A stretch of DNA of 64,000 bases from Streptomyces sp. 6-11-2 (GCF_006540305.1 NZ_BJOR01000001.1:2790001-2854000); one strand, 5' to 3'; numbered from the stretch's first letter, positions 36,244 through 46,880 are shown. A program made the numbers and translations. Notes: generated by a model from the sequence alone, not told the origin.

Positions 36244-36624
36244 CTACTTCTTGCCCGGCTTCTTCTTGCCGGCGATGGCGCGACGCGGGCCCTTGCGGGT
36301 GCGGGCGTTGGTGCTGGTGCGCTGACCGCGGACGGGCAGACCGCGGCGGTGACGCAGACCCTGGTAGCAGCCGATCTCGACCTTGCGGCGGATGTCGGCC
36401 TGGATCTCGCGACGGAGGTCACCCTCGGTCTTGATGTTGTTGTCGACGTACTCGCGGATCGCGACGAGCTGCTCCTCGGAGAGGTCGCGAACGCGGGTGT
36501 TCGGGTCGACGTCGGTGGCGGCCAGCGTCTGCTGGGAGAGGGTCCGGCCGATGCCGAACACGTAGGTGAGGGCGACCTCCACGCGCTTTTCGCGCGGGAT
36601 GTCAACACCGGAAACGCGTGCCAT
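36244..36624 (-). CDS. rpsM: 30S ribosomal protein uS13
   Basis: A 126-residue protein of the 30S head, [20 protein letters not shown] at the start, [20 protein letters not shown] and a basic tail ([11 protein letters not shown]) that reaches the P site. 197 bp separate it from rpmJ; that gap has no gene. Confidence 0.98.
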   Translation of the reverse strand: MARVSGVDIPREKRVEVALTYVFGIGRTLSQQTLAATDVDPNTRVRDLSEEQLVAIREYVDNNIKTEGDLRREIQADIRRKVEIGCYQGLRHRRGLPVRGQRTSTNARTRKGPRRAIAGKKKPGKK

Positions 36625-36821
36625 TCAATGGCTCCAGTTGATCTTCGGAGGTCTTCCGCAGGACCGATTCCCGGCCGCCGTACCAGGTACGAACCGGGTC
36701 CCCGGCCTCCGAACCGGGGGTGTCGAGCCGCGCTGCGACTCGGGTCCTGCGTATGAACATATTCAGCTCGCGTCGCGCGAATCTCTGCGATAGGAGTGCA
36801 GAGGGTGCGGTCGGTTGTGCG

Positions 36822-36935
36822 TCAGCCCTGGCGCTGCTTGTGGCGCGGGTTGTCGCAGATGACCATGACCCGGCCGTGACGGCGGATCACCCTGCACTTG
36901 TCGCAGATCTTCTTGACGCTCGGCTTGACCTTCAT
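36822..36935 (-). CDS. rpmJ: 50S ribosomal protein bL36 (zinc-type)
   Basis: A 37-residue protein, [20 protein letters not shown] at the start, with the zinc ligands CDKC, then C and H in [13 protein letters not shown] (C+ form). Streptomyces also carry zinc-free paralogues under Zur control elsewhere; this is the constitutive operon copy between infA and rpsM. Confidence 0.96.
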   Translation of the reverse strand: MKVKPSVKKICDKCRVIRRHGRVMVICDNPRHKQRQG

Positions 36936-37001
36936 GGGATGTGAGGTTCTCCGGGTCAGTTGCCGGCGGCCCCCCGATGGAACGTGGGACCTGGGCAAGA
37001 T

Positions 37002-37223
37002 CTACTTGTACCGGTAGACGATCCGGCCACGCGTGAGGTCGTACGGAGAAAGCTCCACCACGACCCGGTCGTCAGGGAGGATGCGGATGTAGTGCATGCG
37101 CATCTTGCCGCTGATGTGTGCCAGGACCTGGTGGCCGTTCTGGAGCTCGACCCTGAACATGGCGTTCGGCAGAGACTCGACGACAGTGCCCTCGATCTCG
37201 ATGGCACCTTGCTTCTTGGCCAC
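37002..37223 (-). CDS. infA: Translation initiation factor IF-1
   Basis: A 73-residue OB-fold protein that occupies the A site during initiation: [40 protein letters not shown] and the C-terminal [11 protein letters not shown] start at 37223; length fits exactly. It lies between map and rpmJ. Confidence 0.97.
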   Translation of the reverse strand: MAKKQGAIEIEGTVVESLPNAMFRVELQNGHQVLAHISGKMRMHYIRILPDDRVVVELSPYDLTRGRIVYRYK

Positions 37224-37416
37224 GCTTTGCCCTTCGAATCGACTACCTTGATCGACTCCATGTCCCGCATGCGGACATGCGAATACATGAGAGCCGACGA
37301 GACAGTCTACGTCAGCCCTCTGCGAAAGACGAATCGAGAAAGTCTGCCCCAGCTTCGAGATCATCATGCGGCCGGGTCCGACCCGGACCGGCGGCCGTAA
37401 GGCGGGCGGGGCCTTT

Positions 37417-38253
37417 TCAGGCCAGCGGGTCCGGCGCGGCCGTGATGCCGTACTCGGCCAGCTTCGCCTTGCCGCCGTCCGGGGCCGTCAGGACCAGGGG
37501 ACCCTGTTCGGTCAGGGCCACCGAGTGCTCCCAGTGGGAGGACCAGGTGCCGTCCGTGGTGATGACCGTCCAGTCGTCCTCGAGGACGTGGGTCTTCGGG
37601 GTGCCCAGGGAGACCATGGGCTCGATGGCCAGGCAGAAGCCGGGGACCAGCTTCGGGCCCTTGCCGCGCCGCCGGTCGACGTAGTTGAGCAGGTGCGGGT
37701 CCATGTGCATCTCGGTGCCGATGCCGTGGCCGCCGTAGTCCTCGATGATCCCGTAGCGACCGCCGCCCGGCTTCGGCTGGCGGCGGATGTACGTCTCGAC
37801 GGCCCGGGAGATGTCGACCAGCCGGTTGCCCTGCTTCATGGCAGCGATGCCGGCCCACATCGACTCCTCGGTCACCCGGGAGAGCTCGACCAGCTCCGGG
37901 GAGTGACCGGAGCCGACGAACGCGGTGAAGGCCGCGTCGCCGTGCCAGCCGTCGATGATCGCGCCGCAGTCGATGGAGATGACGTCCCCGTCCTTGAGGA
38001 CGACGTCGTCGGACGGGATGCCGTGGACGACGACCTCGTTCACGGAGGTGCAGATCGTCGCGGGGAAGCCGCCGTAGCCGAGGAAGTTGGGCTTGGCGTT
38101 GTGCTCGGCGAGCACCTTGCGGGCCACCTGGTCCAGGTCCTTGGTGGTCGCCCCGGGCACGGCCGCCTCCCGGGTGGCCGCGTGGATGGCGGCCACGACC
38201 AGCCCCGCCGCACGCATCTTGGCGATCTGCTCGGGGGACTTGATCTGCACCAT
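37417..38253 (-). CDS. map: Methionine aminopeptidase, type I
   Basis: A 278-residue enzyme that removes N-terminal methionine. The metal ligands are in [17 protein letters not shown] (Asp), [11 protein letters not shown] (His) and [10 protein letters not shown] (Glu), with the last Glu near the C-terminus. It starts [20 protein letters not shown] at the ATG 38253; longer readings have no family similarity. It lies between adk and infA. Confidence 0.96.
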   Translation of the reverse strand: MVQIKSPEQIAKMRAAGLVVAAIHAATREAAVPGATTKDLDQVARKVLAEHNAKPNFLGYGGFPATICTSVNEVVVHGIPSDDVVLKDGDVISIDCGAIIDGWHGDAAFTAFVGSGHSPELVELSRVTEESMWAGIAAMKQGNRLVDISRAVETYIRRQPKPGGGRYGIIEDYGGHGIGTEMHMDPHLLNYVDRRRGKGPKLVPGFCLAIEPMVSLGTPKTHVLEDDWTVITTDGTWSSHWEHSVALTEQGPLVLTAPDGGKAKLAEYGITAAPDPLA

Positions 38254-38440
38254 GGGGACTACGGCCTTTCTGGGACCGGAAGGAAGAGGAACGCCTTCGA
38301 CAAGGACGGACGCGTTCAACAATACGGGGAAGCGGAACCGGGCCCGTCCAGCATGCGGGAACAAGGCCGTGCAGGCCGGTGCGGGCGTCCGGGGACGCGA
38401 CCGCACCGGGGACGACCGCACCGGCGCCGTGCACACGTCG

Positions 38441-38467
38441 GCCGCGGTCCCCAGGGGGAACCGCGGC
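38441..38467 (-). terminator. Hairpin after adk
   Basis: GCCGCGGTCCCC pairs with GGGGAACCGCGGC, starting 13 bp after the adk stop. It has no T-run; it may be a weak terminator or a processing site between adk and map. Confidence 0.5.
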
Positions 38468-38479
38468 CGAGCAGCGCGG

Positions 38480-39130
38480 CTAGTCGCGCTTCAGCGCCTC
38501 CAGCGCGCGCTGCGTGATCTCGTCCACCGGGCCGAGCGAGGAGATCGTCACGACCAGGCCCTGCGCCCGGTAGTAGTCGATGATCGGCTCGGTCTGCGTG
38601 TGGTAGACCTCCAGCCGCTTGCGCACGGTCTCCTCGGAGTCGTCGTCCCGCTGGTACAGCTCACCGCCGCAGACGTCGCAGACGCCTTCCTTCTTCGGCG
38701 GGCTGTACGTCTCGTGGAAGACGTGCGCCGAGTCGTTGCAACAGGTGCGGCGACCCGCGATGCGCTTGACGACCTCGCCCTCGGGGACCTCGAGGTCGAG
38801 GACCGCGTCCAGCTTCATGCCCTCGCCCTGGAGCAGCTTGTCCAGCGCCTCGGCCTGCGACACATTGCGCGGGAAACCGTCCAGCAGGAAGCCGCCCTCG
38901 GCGTCGGGCTGCTCCATGCGGTCCTTGGCCATCGCGATGGTGACCTCGTCGGGCACCAGGTTTCCGGCGTCCATGTAGGACTTCGCGAGCTTGCCGAGCT
39001 CCGTCTGCCGACTGATGTTGGCGCGGAACAGGTCACCGGTGGAGATGTGCGGAATGCTCAGCTTCCCGGCCAGGCGCGTGGCCTGTGTTCCTTTGCCGGC
39101 ACCCGGCGGTCCGACGAGGACGATTCGCAT
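38480..39130 (-). CDS. adk: Adenylate kinase
   Basis: A 216-residue nucleoside monophosphate kinase (ATP + AMP to 2 ADP). P-loop GPPGAGKGTQATRLA; the AMP site is HISTGDLFRANI; the LID domain (about 125-163) carries cysteines in RTCCNDSAH and CDVCGG, a structural zinc site. The ATG at 39130 overlaps the secY stop (TGATG), the usual coupling of secY and adk. Confidence 0.97.
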   Translation of the reverse strand: MRIVLVGPPGAGKGTQATRLAGKLSIPHISTGDLFRANISRQTELGKLAKSYMDAGNLVPDEVTIAMAKDRMEQPDAEGGFLLDGFPRNVSQAEALDKLLQGEGMKLDAVLDLEVPEGEVVKRIAGRRTCCNDSAHVFHETYSPPKKEGVCDVCGGELYQRDDDSEETVRKRLEVYHTQTEPIIDYYRAQGLVVTISSLGPVDEITQRALEALKRD

Positions 39131-40443
39131 CAGCGGAGGAACCCTTCATAATTGCGCTGCTGGAGCTGGCTCTCGATCTGCTTCACCGTCTCGAGTCCGA
39201 CACCCACGATGATGAGGATGCTGGTCCCGCCGAAGGGGAAGTTCTGGTTCGCCCCGAAGCCGACCAACGCCATTGTCGGTACGAGAGCGATCAGGCCCAG
39301 ATACAGCGAACCCGGCCAGGTGATCCGGTTGAGCACGTACGAAAGGTACTCAGCGGTCGGTCGGCCAGCCCGGATGCCCGGGATGAAGCCACCATACTTC
39401 TTCATGTTGTCGGCGACTTCTTCGGGGTTGAAGGAGATCGCCACATAGAAGAAGGCGAAGAACACGATGAGCAGGAAGTACATCGTGATGTAGATCGGGT
39501 GGTCGCCCTTGGTCAGGTTCTGCTGAACCCAGGTCTTCCATCCGGAGTTACCCCCGGAGAACTGGGCGATGAGCGCCGGAATGTAGAGCAGCGACGACGC
39601 GAAGATGACGGGGATCACGCCCGCCTGGTTGACCTTCAACGGGATGTACGTCGACGTACCACCGTAGGAACGGCGGCCGATCATGCGCTTGGCGTACTGC
39701 ACCGGAATTCGCCGCTGTGCCTGTTCGACGAAGACAACCAGGCCGACCATGACCAGGCCGACGAGGATGACGGTGCCGAATTCGATCCAGCCCTCGGCGA
39801 GCTTGCCCTGCTTCTTGATGGCCCACAGAGCGGACGGGAAAGTGGCGGCGATCGAGATGAACATCAGGATCGACATGCCGTTGCCGATACCGCGGTCGGT
39901 GATGAGCTCACCGAGCCACATGACCGTGGCCGTGCCGGCGGTCATGACGATCACCATGACGATCGTGTTGAAGATCGCCTGGTTCGGGACGATGTTCCCG
40001 GCCGCCGAGCACCCGGAGAACAGGGCGCCGCTGCGGGCGGTGGCCACCAGGCCGGTGCCCTGGAGGATGGCCAGCGCGACCGTCAGGTAACGGGTGTACT
40101 GGGTGATCTTCGCGGTGCCGGACTGGCCCTCCTTCTTGAGGGCCTCCAACCGCGGGATCACCACGGTCAGCAGCTGAAGGATGATGCTCGCCGTGATGTA
40201 CGGCATGATGCCCAGCGCGAAGATCGTGATCTGCAGCAGCGCACCGCCGCTGAACATGTTCACGAGGCCGAAGAGACCCTGGTTGCCCGAGGCCTCGCTG
40301 ACACACTGCTGAACGGCCTTGTAGTTGACACCCGGGATCGGAATGTGGGTACCGACGCGGTACACCACGATGATGCCGAGCGTGAAGAGCAGCTTCTTGC
40401 GCAGGTCGGGCGTCCTGAACGCCCGGGCGAAGCCGGTGAGCAC
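39130..40443 (-). CDS. secY: Protein translocase subunit SecY
   Basis: A 437-residue ten-helix channel protein of the Sec machinery. It starts LTGFARAFRTPDLRKKLLFT at a GTG (40443) with a strong AGGAGG; signatures are GTHIPIPGVN, the plug-region helix and ERRIPVQYAKR-like QRRIPVQYAKRMIG. Last gene of the spc operon before adk. A strong hairpin at 40552-40588 separates it from rplO. Confidence 0.98.
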   Translation of the reverse strand: MLTGFARAFRTPDLRKKLLFTLGIIVVYRVGTHIPIPGVNYKAVQQCVSEASGNQGLFGLVNMFSGGALLQITIFALGIMPYITASIILQLLTVVIPRLEALKKEGQSGTAKITQYTRYLTVALAILQGTGLVATARSGALFSGCSAAGNIVPNQAIFNTIVMVIVMTAGTATVMWLGELITDRGIGNGMSILMFISIAATFPSALWAIKKQGKLAEGWIEFGTVILVGLVMVGLVVFVEQAQRRIPVQYAKRMIGRRSYGGTSTYIPLKVNQAGVIPVIFASSLLYIPALIAQFSGGNSGWKTWVQQNLTKGDHPIYITMYFLLIVFFAFFYVAISFNPEEVADNMKKYGGFIPGIRAGRPTAEYLSYVLNRITWPGSLYLGLIALVPTMALVGFGANQNFPFGGTSILIIVGVGLETVKQIESQLQQRNYEGFLR

Positions 40444-40551
40444 GGTGCCTCCTGCGACCCCGCGCAAGTGCGTCAGGGTGACGGTGGTGAGGTTCGACGA
40501 TAAATAACGGTGCAGGCCACCTTACCGGCGATACTGCCTCCCGTGGAACGA

Positions 40552-40588
40552 CCAACCGGGGATACCTCATTGTGAGGTACCCCCGGTC
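40552..40588 (-). promoter_or_regulatory. rplO-secY intergenic hairpin
   Basis: CCGGGGATACCTCA (40556-40569) pairs with TGAGGTACCCCCGG (40573-40586) around a 3-nt loop, with near-continuous pairing. No T-run on the minus strand. It is a likely attenuator or messenger-processing site that lowers secY expression relative to the ribosomal genes. Confidence 0.6.
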
Positions 40589-40611
40589 GGGACCGCTTTA
40601 CGTCATCGGGC

Positions 40612-41067
40612 TCAGACGAGCTCGGTGACAGAACCGCCGGCGGCGGTGATCTTCTCCTTGGCGGAGCCGGAGACGGCGTCCACCGTCACCTGCAGCGCCA
40701 CGGAGACCTCGCCCTGGCCGAGGACCTTGACGAGGCTGTTCTTGCGAACGGCACCCTTGGCCACCAGGTCCTCGACCGTGACCTCGCCACCCTCGGGGTA
40801 GAGCGCGGCCAGCTTGTCGAGGTTCACGACCTGGAACTCGGTCTTGAACGGGTTCTTGAAGCCCTTCAGCTTCGGGAGGCGCATGTGGAGCGGCATCTGG
40901 CCGCCCTCGAAGCTCTCCGGAACCTGGTAGCGGGCCTTGGTGCCCTTGGTACCACGACCGGCCGTCTTACCCTTCGACGCCTCACCACGACCGACACGGG
41001 TCTTGGCGGTCTTGGCGCCCGGGGCGGGACGGAGGTTGTGGATCTTCAGCGGGTTCTGCTCCGCCAT
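40612..41067 (-). CDS. rplO: 50S ribosomal protein uL15
   Basis: A 151-residue protein with [34 protein letters not shown] and [19 protein letters not shown]. Normal length. It follows rpmD by 2 bp in the spc operon. Confidence 0.98.
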   Translation of the reverse strand: MAEQNPLKIHNLRPAPGAKTAKTRVGRGEASKGKTAGRGTKGTKARYQVPESFEGGQMPLHMRLPKLKGFKNPFKTEFQVVNLDKLAALYPEGGEVTVEDLVAKGAVRKNSLVKVLGQGEVSVALQVTVDAVSGSAKEKITAAGGSVTELV

Positions 41068-41069
41068 GA

Positions 41070-41252
41070 TCAGTCGACCTCCTCGACCGTCACGAGGTGG
41101 CGGACGGTGTGCACCATGCCGCGGAACTCGGGGCGGTCCTCCTTGACGACCACGTCACCCAGGCGCTTCAGGCCCAGGGTACGCAGGGTGTCACGGTGGT
41201 TCTGCTTGCTGCCGATGTAGGACTTCGTCTGCGTGATCTTGAGCTGCGCCAT
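41070..41252 (-). CDS. rpmD: 50S ribosomal protein uL30
   Basis: A 60-residue protein, [20 protein letters not shown] at the start, [20 protein letters not shown] in the middle. The ATG overlaps the rpsE stop (TGATG). Confidence 0.97.
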   Translation of the reverse strand: MAQLKITQTKSYIGSKQNHRDTLRTLGLKRLGDVVVKEDRPEFRGMVHTVRHLVTVEEVD

Positions 41253-41857
41253 CACGCACCCGCCCCTGCACGCGCACGCAGCAGAGCCGCGGGAGCGACG
41301 TCCTCGAGCGGCAGACCACGGCGGGCCGCGACCTCCTCGGGGCGCTGCAGGCCCTTCAGGGCCTGCACGGTCGCGTGCACGATGTTGATCTGGTTGTCGG
41401 AGCCGAGCGACTTCGACAGGATGTCGTGGATACCGGCGCACTCGAGCACGGCGCGCACCGGGCCACCGGCGATAACGCCGGTACCGGGGGACGCGGGCTT
41501 GAGCAGCACGACGCCGGCAGCCTTCTCACCCTGGATCGGGTGCGGGATGGTGCCCTGGATCCGGGGGACCTTGAAGAAGTGCTTCTTGGCCTCCTCAACG
41601 CCCTTGGCGATGGCGGCCGGCACCTCCTTGGCCTTGCCGTATCCGACACCCACGGTGCCGTCACCGTCGCCCACCACGACCAGCGCGGTGAAGCTGAAGC
41701 GACGACCACCCTTCACAACCTTGGCGACGCGGTTGATCGCGACAACGCGCTCAACGTACGCGGTCTTCTCGGCGGCAGCTGCGCCGCCGTCACGGCCCTT
41801 CCGGTCCCGCCGCTCGCCGCCACCGGCACCGCCACCGCGGCGCTGGGGTCCAGCCAT
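41252..41857 (-). CDS. rpsE: 30S ribosomal protein uS5
   Basis: A 201-residue protein. The S5 core ([35 protein letters not shown]) is preceded by a Gly/Arg-rich N-terminal extension of about 30 residues ([20 protein letters not shown]), usual in high-GC actinobacteria. S5 acts in decoding accuracy. Confidence 0.98.
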   Translation of the reverse strand: MAGPQRRGGGAGGGERRDRKGRDGGAAAAEKTAYVERVVAINRVAKVVKGGRRFSFTALVVVGDGDGTVGVGYGKAKEVPAAIAKGVEEAKKHFFKVPRIQGTIPHPIQGEKAAGVVLLKPASPGTGVIAGGPVRAVLECAGIHDILSKSLGSDNQINIVHATVQALKGLQRPEEVAARRGLPLEDVAPAALLRARAGAGA

Positions 41858-41897
41858 TGGAATTACCTCTCTCTGTTTCCGCTAGCTCGGAACCGGC

Positions 41898-42281
41898 TCA
41901 GAACTTCAGGCCGGCTTCGCGGGCGGCGTCCGCCAGGGCGGCGATGCGCCCGGCGTACTGGTTGCCACCACGGTCGAACACGACAGCCTCGACACCGGCG
42001 GCCTTGGCACGCTCGGCGACCAGGGCGCCGACCTGCTTGGCCTGCGCCGACTTGTCGCCCTCGCCACCGCGGACCGACGTGTCCAGCGTGGACGCCGACG
42101 CCAGGGTGTGGCCCTTGAGGTCGTCGATCACCTGCGCCACGATGTGGCGGTTCGAGCGGGTCACGACCAGACGGGGACGCTCCGCCGTACCGGAGATCCG
42201 CTTGCGGATCCGGATGTGACGGCGCTTGATCGCGGCGCGCTTGTAGGCGTCGCCCTTGAGGATCTTCTGCCCGTATGCCAT
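41898..42281 (-). CDS. rplR: 50S ribosomal protein uL18
   Basis: A 127-residue 5S-rRNA-binding protein with [20 protein letters not shown] and [20 protein letters not shown]. It follows rplF by 3 bp. Confidence 0.97.
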   Translation of the reverse strand: MAYGQKILKGDAYKRAAIKRRHIRIRKRISGTAERPRLVVTRSNRHIVAQVIDDLKGHTLASASTLDTSVRGGEGDKSAQAKQVGALVAERAKAAGVEAVVFDRGGNQYAGRIAALADAAREAGLKF

Positions 42282-42284
42282 GGC

Positions 42285-42824
42285 TTACTTACCCGCCTTT
42301 CCGACCTTGCGGCGGATGACTTCGCCCTCGTACTTGACGCCCTTGGCCTTGTACGGGTCGGGCTTGCGCAGCTTGCGGATGTTGGCCGCAACCTCGCCGA
42401 CCTTCTGCTTGTCGATGCCCTCGACCTGGAAGCGGGTCGGGGTCTCCACCTTGAAGGTGATGCCCTCGGGCGCCTCGATGGTGATCGGGTGGCTGTAGCC
42501 GAGCGCGAACTCCAGGTTCGAACCCTTGGCCGTCACGCGGTAACCGACACCGCTGATCTCGAGCTTCTTCACGTAACCCTGGGTCACGCCGGTGATCATG
42601 TTCGCCACCAGCGTGCGGGACAGGCCGTGCAGGGCCTTGTTCTGACGCTCGTCGTTGGGGCGGGTCACCTGCAGGGTGCCGTCCTCGCCCTTGGCGATCT
42701 CGATCGGCGCCACGACGGTGTGGGTCAGCGTGCCCTTGGGGCCCTTGACCGCGACCGTACGGCCGTCGATGGTGACGTCCACGCCGGCGGGAACCGCGAT
42801 GGGGAGCTTGCCGATGCGCGACAT
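42285..42824 (-). CDS. rplF: 50S ribosomal protein uL6
   Basis: A 179-residue protein with [39 protein letters not shown] and the C-terminal [19 protein letters not shown]. Normal length, spc operon. Confidence 0.98.
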   Translation of the reverse strand: MSRIGKLPIAVPAGVDVTIDGRTVAVKGPKGTLTHTVVAPIEIAKGEDGTLQVTRPNDERQNKALHGLSRTLVANMITGVTQGYVKKLEISGVGYRVTAKGSNLEFALGYSHPITIEAPEGITFKVETPTRFQVEGIDKQKVGEVAANIRKLRKPDPYKAKGVKYEGEVIRRKVGKAGK

Positions 42825-42848
42825 AGCTGTTTCCTCCGTTCCCTTCCG

Positions 42849-43247
42849 CTACCAGACGTAGGCGAGGACTTCCCCACCCACGCCCTTCTTGCCGGCCTGC
42901 TTGTCGGTGAGGAGCCCGTGGGACGTGGAGATGATCGCCACGCCGAGGCCGCCGAGCACCTTCGGCAGGTTGGTGGACTTCGCGTACACCCGGAGACCGG
43001 GCTTGGAGATCCGCTTGATGCCCGCGATGGAGCGCTCACGGTTGGGGCCGAACTTCAGCTCCAGGACGAGGTTCTTGCCGACCTCGGCGTCCTCGACCTT
43101 CCAGCCCGTGATGAAGCCCTCCTGCTGGAGGATCTCCGCGATGTGCGACTTGATCTTCGAGTGCGGCATCGACACGCTGTCGTGGTATGCCGAGTTCGCG
43201 TTCCGCAGACGCGTAAGCATGTCTGCGATCGGATCAGTCATGGTCAT
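42849..43247 (-). CDS. rpsH: 30S ribosomal protein uS8
   Basis: A 132-residue protein, [20 protein letters not shown] at the start and [20 protein letters not shown] at the end. S8 binds the central domain of 16S rRNA and in enterobacteria represses the spc operon. Start ATG 43247; a second ATG two codons later is possible. Confidence 0.98.
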   Translation of the reverse strand: MTMTDPIADMLTRLRNANSAYHDSVSMPHSKIKSHIAEILQQEGFITGWKVEDAEVGKNLVLELKFGPNRERSIAGIKRISKPGLRVYAKSTNLPKVLGGLGVAIISTSHGLLTDKQAGKKGVGGEVLAYVW

Positions 43248-43459
43248 GAATTGGCCTTCGGCCTCTCTCGCCGGGGTTTCCTGGTGCGCCATCCCTCTCC
43301 CCGATCCGAGACGGGACGGGTGCGGCGCGGTGGACCTACGGCGTAGTAAGTCGTAAGGGCGCGGCAGGCGCCCAACCCCACAAGCCTACGGCATGTGAGG
43401 TGGGCCTCCTGCCGACCCCAGTTGCTTACCGAGAGTCCTGGTTCAACCCAAGTGGGTTG

Positions 43460-43645
43460 TTACCAGGAGCTCTTGGTCACGCCCGGCAGCTCGCCACGGT
43501 GAGCCATCTCACGAAGGCACACACGGCACAGGCCGAACTTGCGGTACACGGAGTGCGGACGGCCGCAGCGCTGGCAGCGGGTGTAGCCACGCACACCGAA
43601 CTTGGGCTTGCGAGCAGCCTTGGCAATCAGAGCCTTCTTCGCCAT
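43460..43645 (-). CDS. rpsN: 30S ribosomal protein uS14, zinc-binding type
   Basis: A 61-residue short form with two CxxC pairs ([10 protein letters not shown] and [10 protein letters not shown]) that bind zinc. Streptomyces keep a longer zinc-free paralogue elsewhere. ATG start at 43645, 5 bp after rplE. The 213-bp gap downstream to rpsH holds no gene. Confidence 0.97.
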   Translation of the reverse strand: MAKKALIAKAARKPKFGVRGYTRCQRCGRPHSVYRKFGLCRVCLREMAHRGELPGVTKSSW

Positions 43646-43650
43646 CTCGC

Positions 43651-44208
43651 TCACGCCTCCTTGAACGGGAAGCCGAGGTGACGAAGGAGCGCACGGCCCT
43701 CAGCGTCGTTGGTCGCCGTGGTGACCACGGTGATGTCCATGCCCCGGGTACGGTCGATCTTGTCCTGGTCGATCTCGTGGAACATGACCTGCTCCGTGAG
43801 ACCGAAGGTGTAGTTGCCACGGCCGTCGAACTGCTTGGGAGACAGGCCACGGAAGTCGCGGATGCGCGGCAGCGCGAGCGACAGGGTGCGGTCCAGGAAC
43901 TCCCACATGCGGTCGCCACGGAGCGTGACGTGAGCACCGATCGGCTGGCCCTCACGCAGCTTGAACTGCGCGATGGACTTGCGGGCCTTGGTGACCTGCG
44001 GCTTCTGGCCGGTGATCGTGGTGAGGTCGCGGATGGCGCCCTCGATCAGCTTCGAGTCACGGGCGGCGTCGCCGACACCCATGTTGACCACGATCTTGAC
44101 GAGACCGGGAATCTGCATGACGTTCTCGTACTTGAACTCGTCACGCATCTTGCCCGCGATCTCCTCGCGGTACTTCTGCTTCAGACGCGGAGTGGTGGTG
44201 GTAGCCAT
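43651..44208 (-). CDS. rplE: 50S ribosomal protein uL5
   Basis: A 185-residue 5S-rRNA-associated protein with [40 protein letters not shown] and [14 protein letters not shown]. The ATG overlaps the rplX stop (TGATG). Confidence 0.98.
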   Translation of the reverse strand: MATTTTPRLKQKYREEIAGKMRDEFKYENVMQIPGLVKIVVNMGVGDAARDSKLIEGAIRDLTTITGQKPQVTKARKSIAQFKLREGQPIGAHVTLRGDRMWEFLDRTLSLALPRIRDFRGLSPKQFDGRGNYTFGLTEQVMFHEIDQDKIDRTRGMDITVVTTATNDAEGRALLRHLGFPFKEA

Positions 44209-44531
44209 CAGATGTCCTCACCCGTCCGCTTGGCAACGCGGATCTTGTTGCCTTCGTCGTCGAAGCGGTAACCGACACGCGTGACGACCTTCTGGCCGTC
44301 CTTCTCCACGACGAGCTGAACGTTGCTCACGTGGATCGGGGCCTCGGTGGTCACGATGCCGCCGGCCTGCGAACCGCGAGCGGTCGGGCCGGCCTTGGTG
44401 TGCTTCTTGACCCGGTTGACACCCTCGACCAGGACCCGGTCCTCGCGGGGGTAGGCCGCGATGACCTTGCCCTGCTTGCCCTTGTCCTTACCGGTGATGA
44501 CCTGGACCAGGTCGCCCTTCTTGATCTTCAT
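44208..44531 (-). CDS. rplX: 50S ribosomal protein uL24
   Basis: A 107-residue KOW-domain assembly initiator: [35 protein letters not shown]. It follows rplN by 2 bp. Confidence 0.98.
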   Translation of the reverse strand: MKIKKGDLVQVITGKDKGKQGKVIAAYPREDRVLVEGVNRVKKHTKAGPTARGSQAGGIVTTEAPIHVSNVQLVVEKDGQKVVTRVGYRFDDEGNKIRVAKRTGEDI

Positions 44532-44533
44532 GC

Positions 44534-44902
44534 TTACAGCACCTCCGGCGCGAGCGAGATGATCTTCATGAACTTCTTCTCGCGCAGCTCACGGCCGACC
44601 GGGCCGAAGATACGGGTGCCACGAGGGTCGCCGTCGTTCTTCAGAATGACGGCGGCGTTCTCGTCGAAGCGGATGTACGAGCCGTCCGGACGGCGGCGCT
44701 CCTTGACGGTGCGAACGATGACCGCCTTGACGACGTCACCCTTCTTCACGTTGCCACCGGGGATCGCGTCCTTGACGGTGGCGACGATGACGTCACCGAT
44801 GCCCGCGTAGCGGCGACCGGAGCCACCGAGCACACGGATGCAAAGGATCTCCTTCGCACCAGTGTTGTCGGCGACACGCAGTCGCGACTCCTGCTGGATC
44901 AC
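44534..44902 (-). CDS. rplN: 50S ribosomal protein uL14
   Basis: A 122-residue protein, [20 protein letters not shown] at the start and [20 protein letters not shown] later. It is the first gene of the spc part and is separated from rpsQ by 214 bp of hairpin-rich DNA, which suggests separate control. Confidence 0.98.
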   Translation of the reverse strand: MIQQESRLRVADNTGAKEILCIRVLGGSGRRYAGIGDVIVATVKDAIPGGNVKKGDVVKAVIVRTVKERRRPDGSYIRFDENAAVILKNDGDPRGTRIFGPVGRELREKKFMKIISLAPEVL

Positions 44903-44931
44903 GTCTATCTCCTGATTGTCTGCCGGTTCCC

Positions 44932-45002
44932 GGCGAGGTCCGTAAGTGACTTGCGGACCTCGCCGAGCCTGGCGGAACCGTCCTGCGGGTAGCTCCCGCA
45001 GG
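44932..45002 (-). promoter_or_regulatory. Hairpin-rich leader of rplN (S10-spc boundary)
   Basis: Two clear stems lie in front of rplN: GGCGAGGTCCG (44932-44942) with CGGACCTCGCC (44954-44964), flanked by further pairing of CCGGTTCC with GGAACCG; and CCTGCGGG with CCCGCAGG (44983-45002). Upstream, 45070-45115 has further G/C palindromes (GGGGGCGG-AGCCCCC type) right after the rpsQ stop. They probably end the S10 messenger and regulate spc entry. Confidence 0.6.
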
Positions 45003-45116
45003 AAATTACTTGTACCTCTGGAGGCGGAAACCCGCGCCGGGGACTTCGCCGGTTCCGGGCCGGTGCCCGGGGGCGGAGCCCCCAGCGGGGGTCAGCGGGG
45101 GCGGTGCCCCCGCTTC

Positions 45117-45401
45117 TTACTTCGCCTTCTCGAGGATCTCGACGACGCGCCAGCGCTTCGTCGCGGACAGCGGCCGGGTCTCCATCAGGAGGACGCGGTC
45201 GCCGATACCCGCGGCGTTCTGCTCGTCGTGCGCCTTGAGCTTCTCGGTACGGCGGATGACCTTGCCGTACAGCGCGTGCTTGACACGGTCCTCGACGGCG
45301 ACGACGACGGTCTTGTCCATCTTGTCGCTGACGACGAGACCCTCACGGGTCTTGCGGAAGCCGCGCGCCTCTGCGTTCTCAGTCACGTTCTTCTCGCTCA
45401 T
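45117..45401 (-). CDS. rpsQ: 30S ribosomal protein uS17
   Basis: A 94-residue protein with [20 protein letters not shown] and [20 protein letters not shown]. Its ATG overlaps the rpmC stop by 1 bp. Last gene of the S10 part. Confidence 0.97.
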   Translation of the reverse strand: MSEKNVTENAEARGFRKTREGLVVSDKMDKTVVVAVEDRVKHALYGKVIRRTEKLKAHDEQNAAGIGDRVLLMETRPLSATKRWRVVEILEKAK

Positions 45402-45625
45402 CAGGCGTTCTCCACCGTTTCGATGCCCAGCTCACGCTCGCGCATCAGGGTGTAGATCCGCGCGATGTCCTTGCGGACCGCCTTGAGACGGCCGTGGTTC
45501 TCGAGCTGCCCGGTCGCCGCCTGGAAACGGAGGTTGAACAGCTCTTCCTTGGCCTCGCGGAGCTTGCCCAGAAGCTCCTCGTTGCCCAGCTCGCGCAGCT
45601 CGGACGTCTTGGTACCGGCCGACAT
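45401..45625 (-). CDS. rpmC: 50S ribosomal protein uL29
   Basis: A 74-residue helical protein near the exit tunnel: [40 protein letters not shown]. The ATG at 45625 overlaps the rplP stop (TGATG). Confidence 0.97.
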   Translation of the reverse strand: MSAGTKTSELRELGNEELLGKLREAKEELFNLRFQAATGQLENHGRLKAVRKDIARIYTLMRERELGIETVENA

Positions 45626-46044
45626 CACGCTTCACCTGCCTCGCGCTTGACGATCCGGCACTTCATCGGCAGCTTGTGGGCCGCACGGGTCAGCGCCTCA
45701 CGGGCGATCTTCTCGTTCGGGTAGGACAGCTCGAACATCACCCGGCCGGGCTTGACGTTCGCGATCCACCACTCCGGCGAACCCTTACCGGAACCCATGC
45801 GGGTCTCGGCGGGCTTCTTGGTCAGCGGACGGTCCGGGTAGATGTTGATCCAGACCTTGCCGCCACGCTTGATGTGGCGGGTCATCGCGATACGAGCCGC
45901 CTCGATCTGGCGGTTCGTCACGTAGGCCGGGGTCAGCGCCTGGATGCCGTACTCGCCGAACGCAACCTGCGTTCCACCCTTGGACATACCGTTGCGCTTC
46001 GGGTGGTGCTGCTTGCGGTGCTTGACCCTACGGGGGATCAGCAT
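45625..46044 (-). CDS. rplP: 50S ribosomal protein uL16
   Basis: A 139-residue protein, [20 protein letters not shown] at the start, [20 protein letters not shown] and [20 protein letters not shown]; it organises the A-site tRNA elbow contact. It is 5 bp after rpsC. Confidence 0.98.
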   Translation of the reverse strand: MLIPRRVKHRKQHHPKRNGMSKGGTQVAFGEYGIQALTPAYVTNRQIEAARIAMTRHIKRGGKVWINIYPDRPLTKKPAETRMGSGKGSPEWWIANVKPGRVMFELSYPNEKIAREALTRAAHKLPMKCRIVKREAGEA

Positions 46045-46049
46045 TTCGG

Positions 46050-46880
46050 TCAGGCCTCCGTTCCGGTGCTCTCAGCCGGAGCGGCAGCGGCCGGAGCGTC
46101 GGCCTTGGGGGCCTCGGCGGCCGGAGCCGACTGCTGCTGCGGCTTGCGACCGCGCCGCTCGCCACCGCGGCCACCACGGGCCGGGCGGTCGGCGCCACCA
46201 CGGGCCGGGCGGTTGCCCGCACGGGCGGCGGCGTTCTCGGCGCGGACCTCGGCGATGTTCTTGACGTCGCCCTTGTAGATCCAGACCTTCACACCGATGC
46301 GGCCGAAGGTCGTCTTGGCCTCGAAGAAGCCGTAGTCCACGTTCGCGCGGAGCGTGTGCAGGGGCACACGGCCCTCGCGGTAGAACTCCGAGCGGGACAT
46401 CTCGGCGCCGCCGAGGCGGCCACCGCACTGGATCTTGATGCCCTTGGCGCCGGCCTTCATCGCCGACTGCATGCTCTTGCGCATGGCACGGCGGAAGGAG
46501 ACGCGGGAGGAGAGCTGCTCGGCAACGGCCTGGGCCACCAGCTGAGCATCCGTCTCGGGGTTCTTGACCTCGAGGATGTTCAGCTGGACCTGCTTGCCCG
46601 TGAGCTTCTCGAGGTCGCCGCGGATGCGGTCGGCCTCGGCGCCACGGCGGCCGATGACGATGCCCGGACGCGCGGTGTGGATGTCCACGCGGACACGGTC
46701 ACGGGTGCGCTCGATCTCCACCTTGGAGATGCCGGCGCGCTCCATGCCGGACGTCATCATCCGACGGATGGCGACGTCTTCCTTGACGTAGTCCTTGTAC
46801 AGCTTGTCGGCGTACCAACGCGACTTGAAGTCGGTCGTGACACCGAGCCGGAACCCATGCGGGTTTACCTTCTGGCCCAT
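46050..46880 (-). CDS. rpsC: 30S ribosomal protein uS3
   Basis: A 276-residue protein. The KH domain and core ([49 protein letters not shown]) end near 212, followed by a tail rich in Arg/Gly then Pro/Ala/Glu (about 60 residues), typical of actinobacteria. Its ATG overlaps the rplV stop by 1 bp. Confidence 0.98.
   Translation of the reverse strand: MGQKVNPHGFRLGVTTDFKSRWYADKLYKDYVKEDVAIRRMMTSGMERAGISKVEIERTRDRVRVDIHTARPGIVIGRRGAEADRIRGDLEKLTGKQVQLNILEVKNPETDAQLVAQAVAEQLSSRVSFRRAMRKSMQSAMKAGAKGIKIQCGGRLGGAEMSRSEFYREGRVPLHTLRANVDYGFFEAKTTFGRIGVKVWIYKGDVKNIAEVRAENAAARAGNRPARGGADRPARGGRGGERRGRKPQQQSAPAAEAPKADAPAAAAPAESTGTEA

Noticed and set aside
33850..36756. A 968-codon plus-strand frame across rplQ, rpoA, rpsK and rpsM
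   Set aside because: Opposite to four certain genes and without any recognisable motif.
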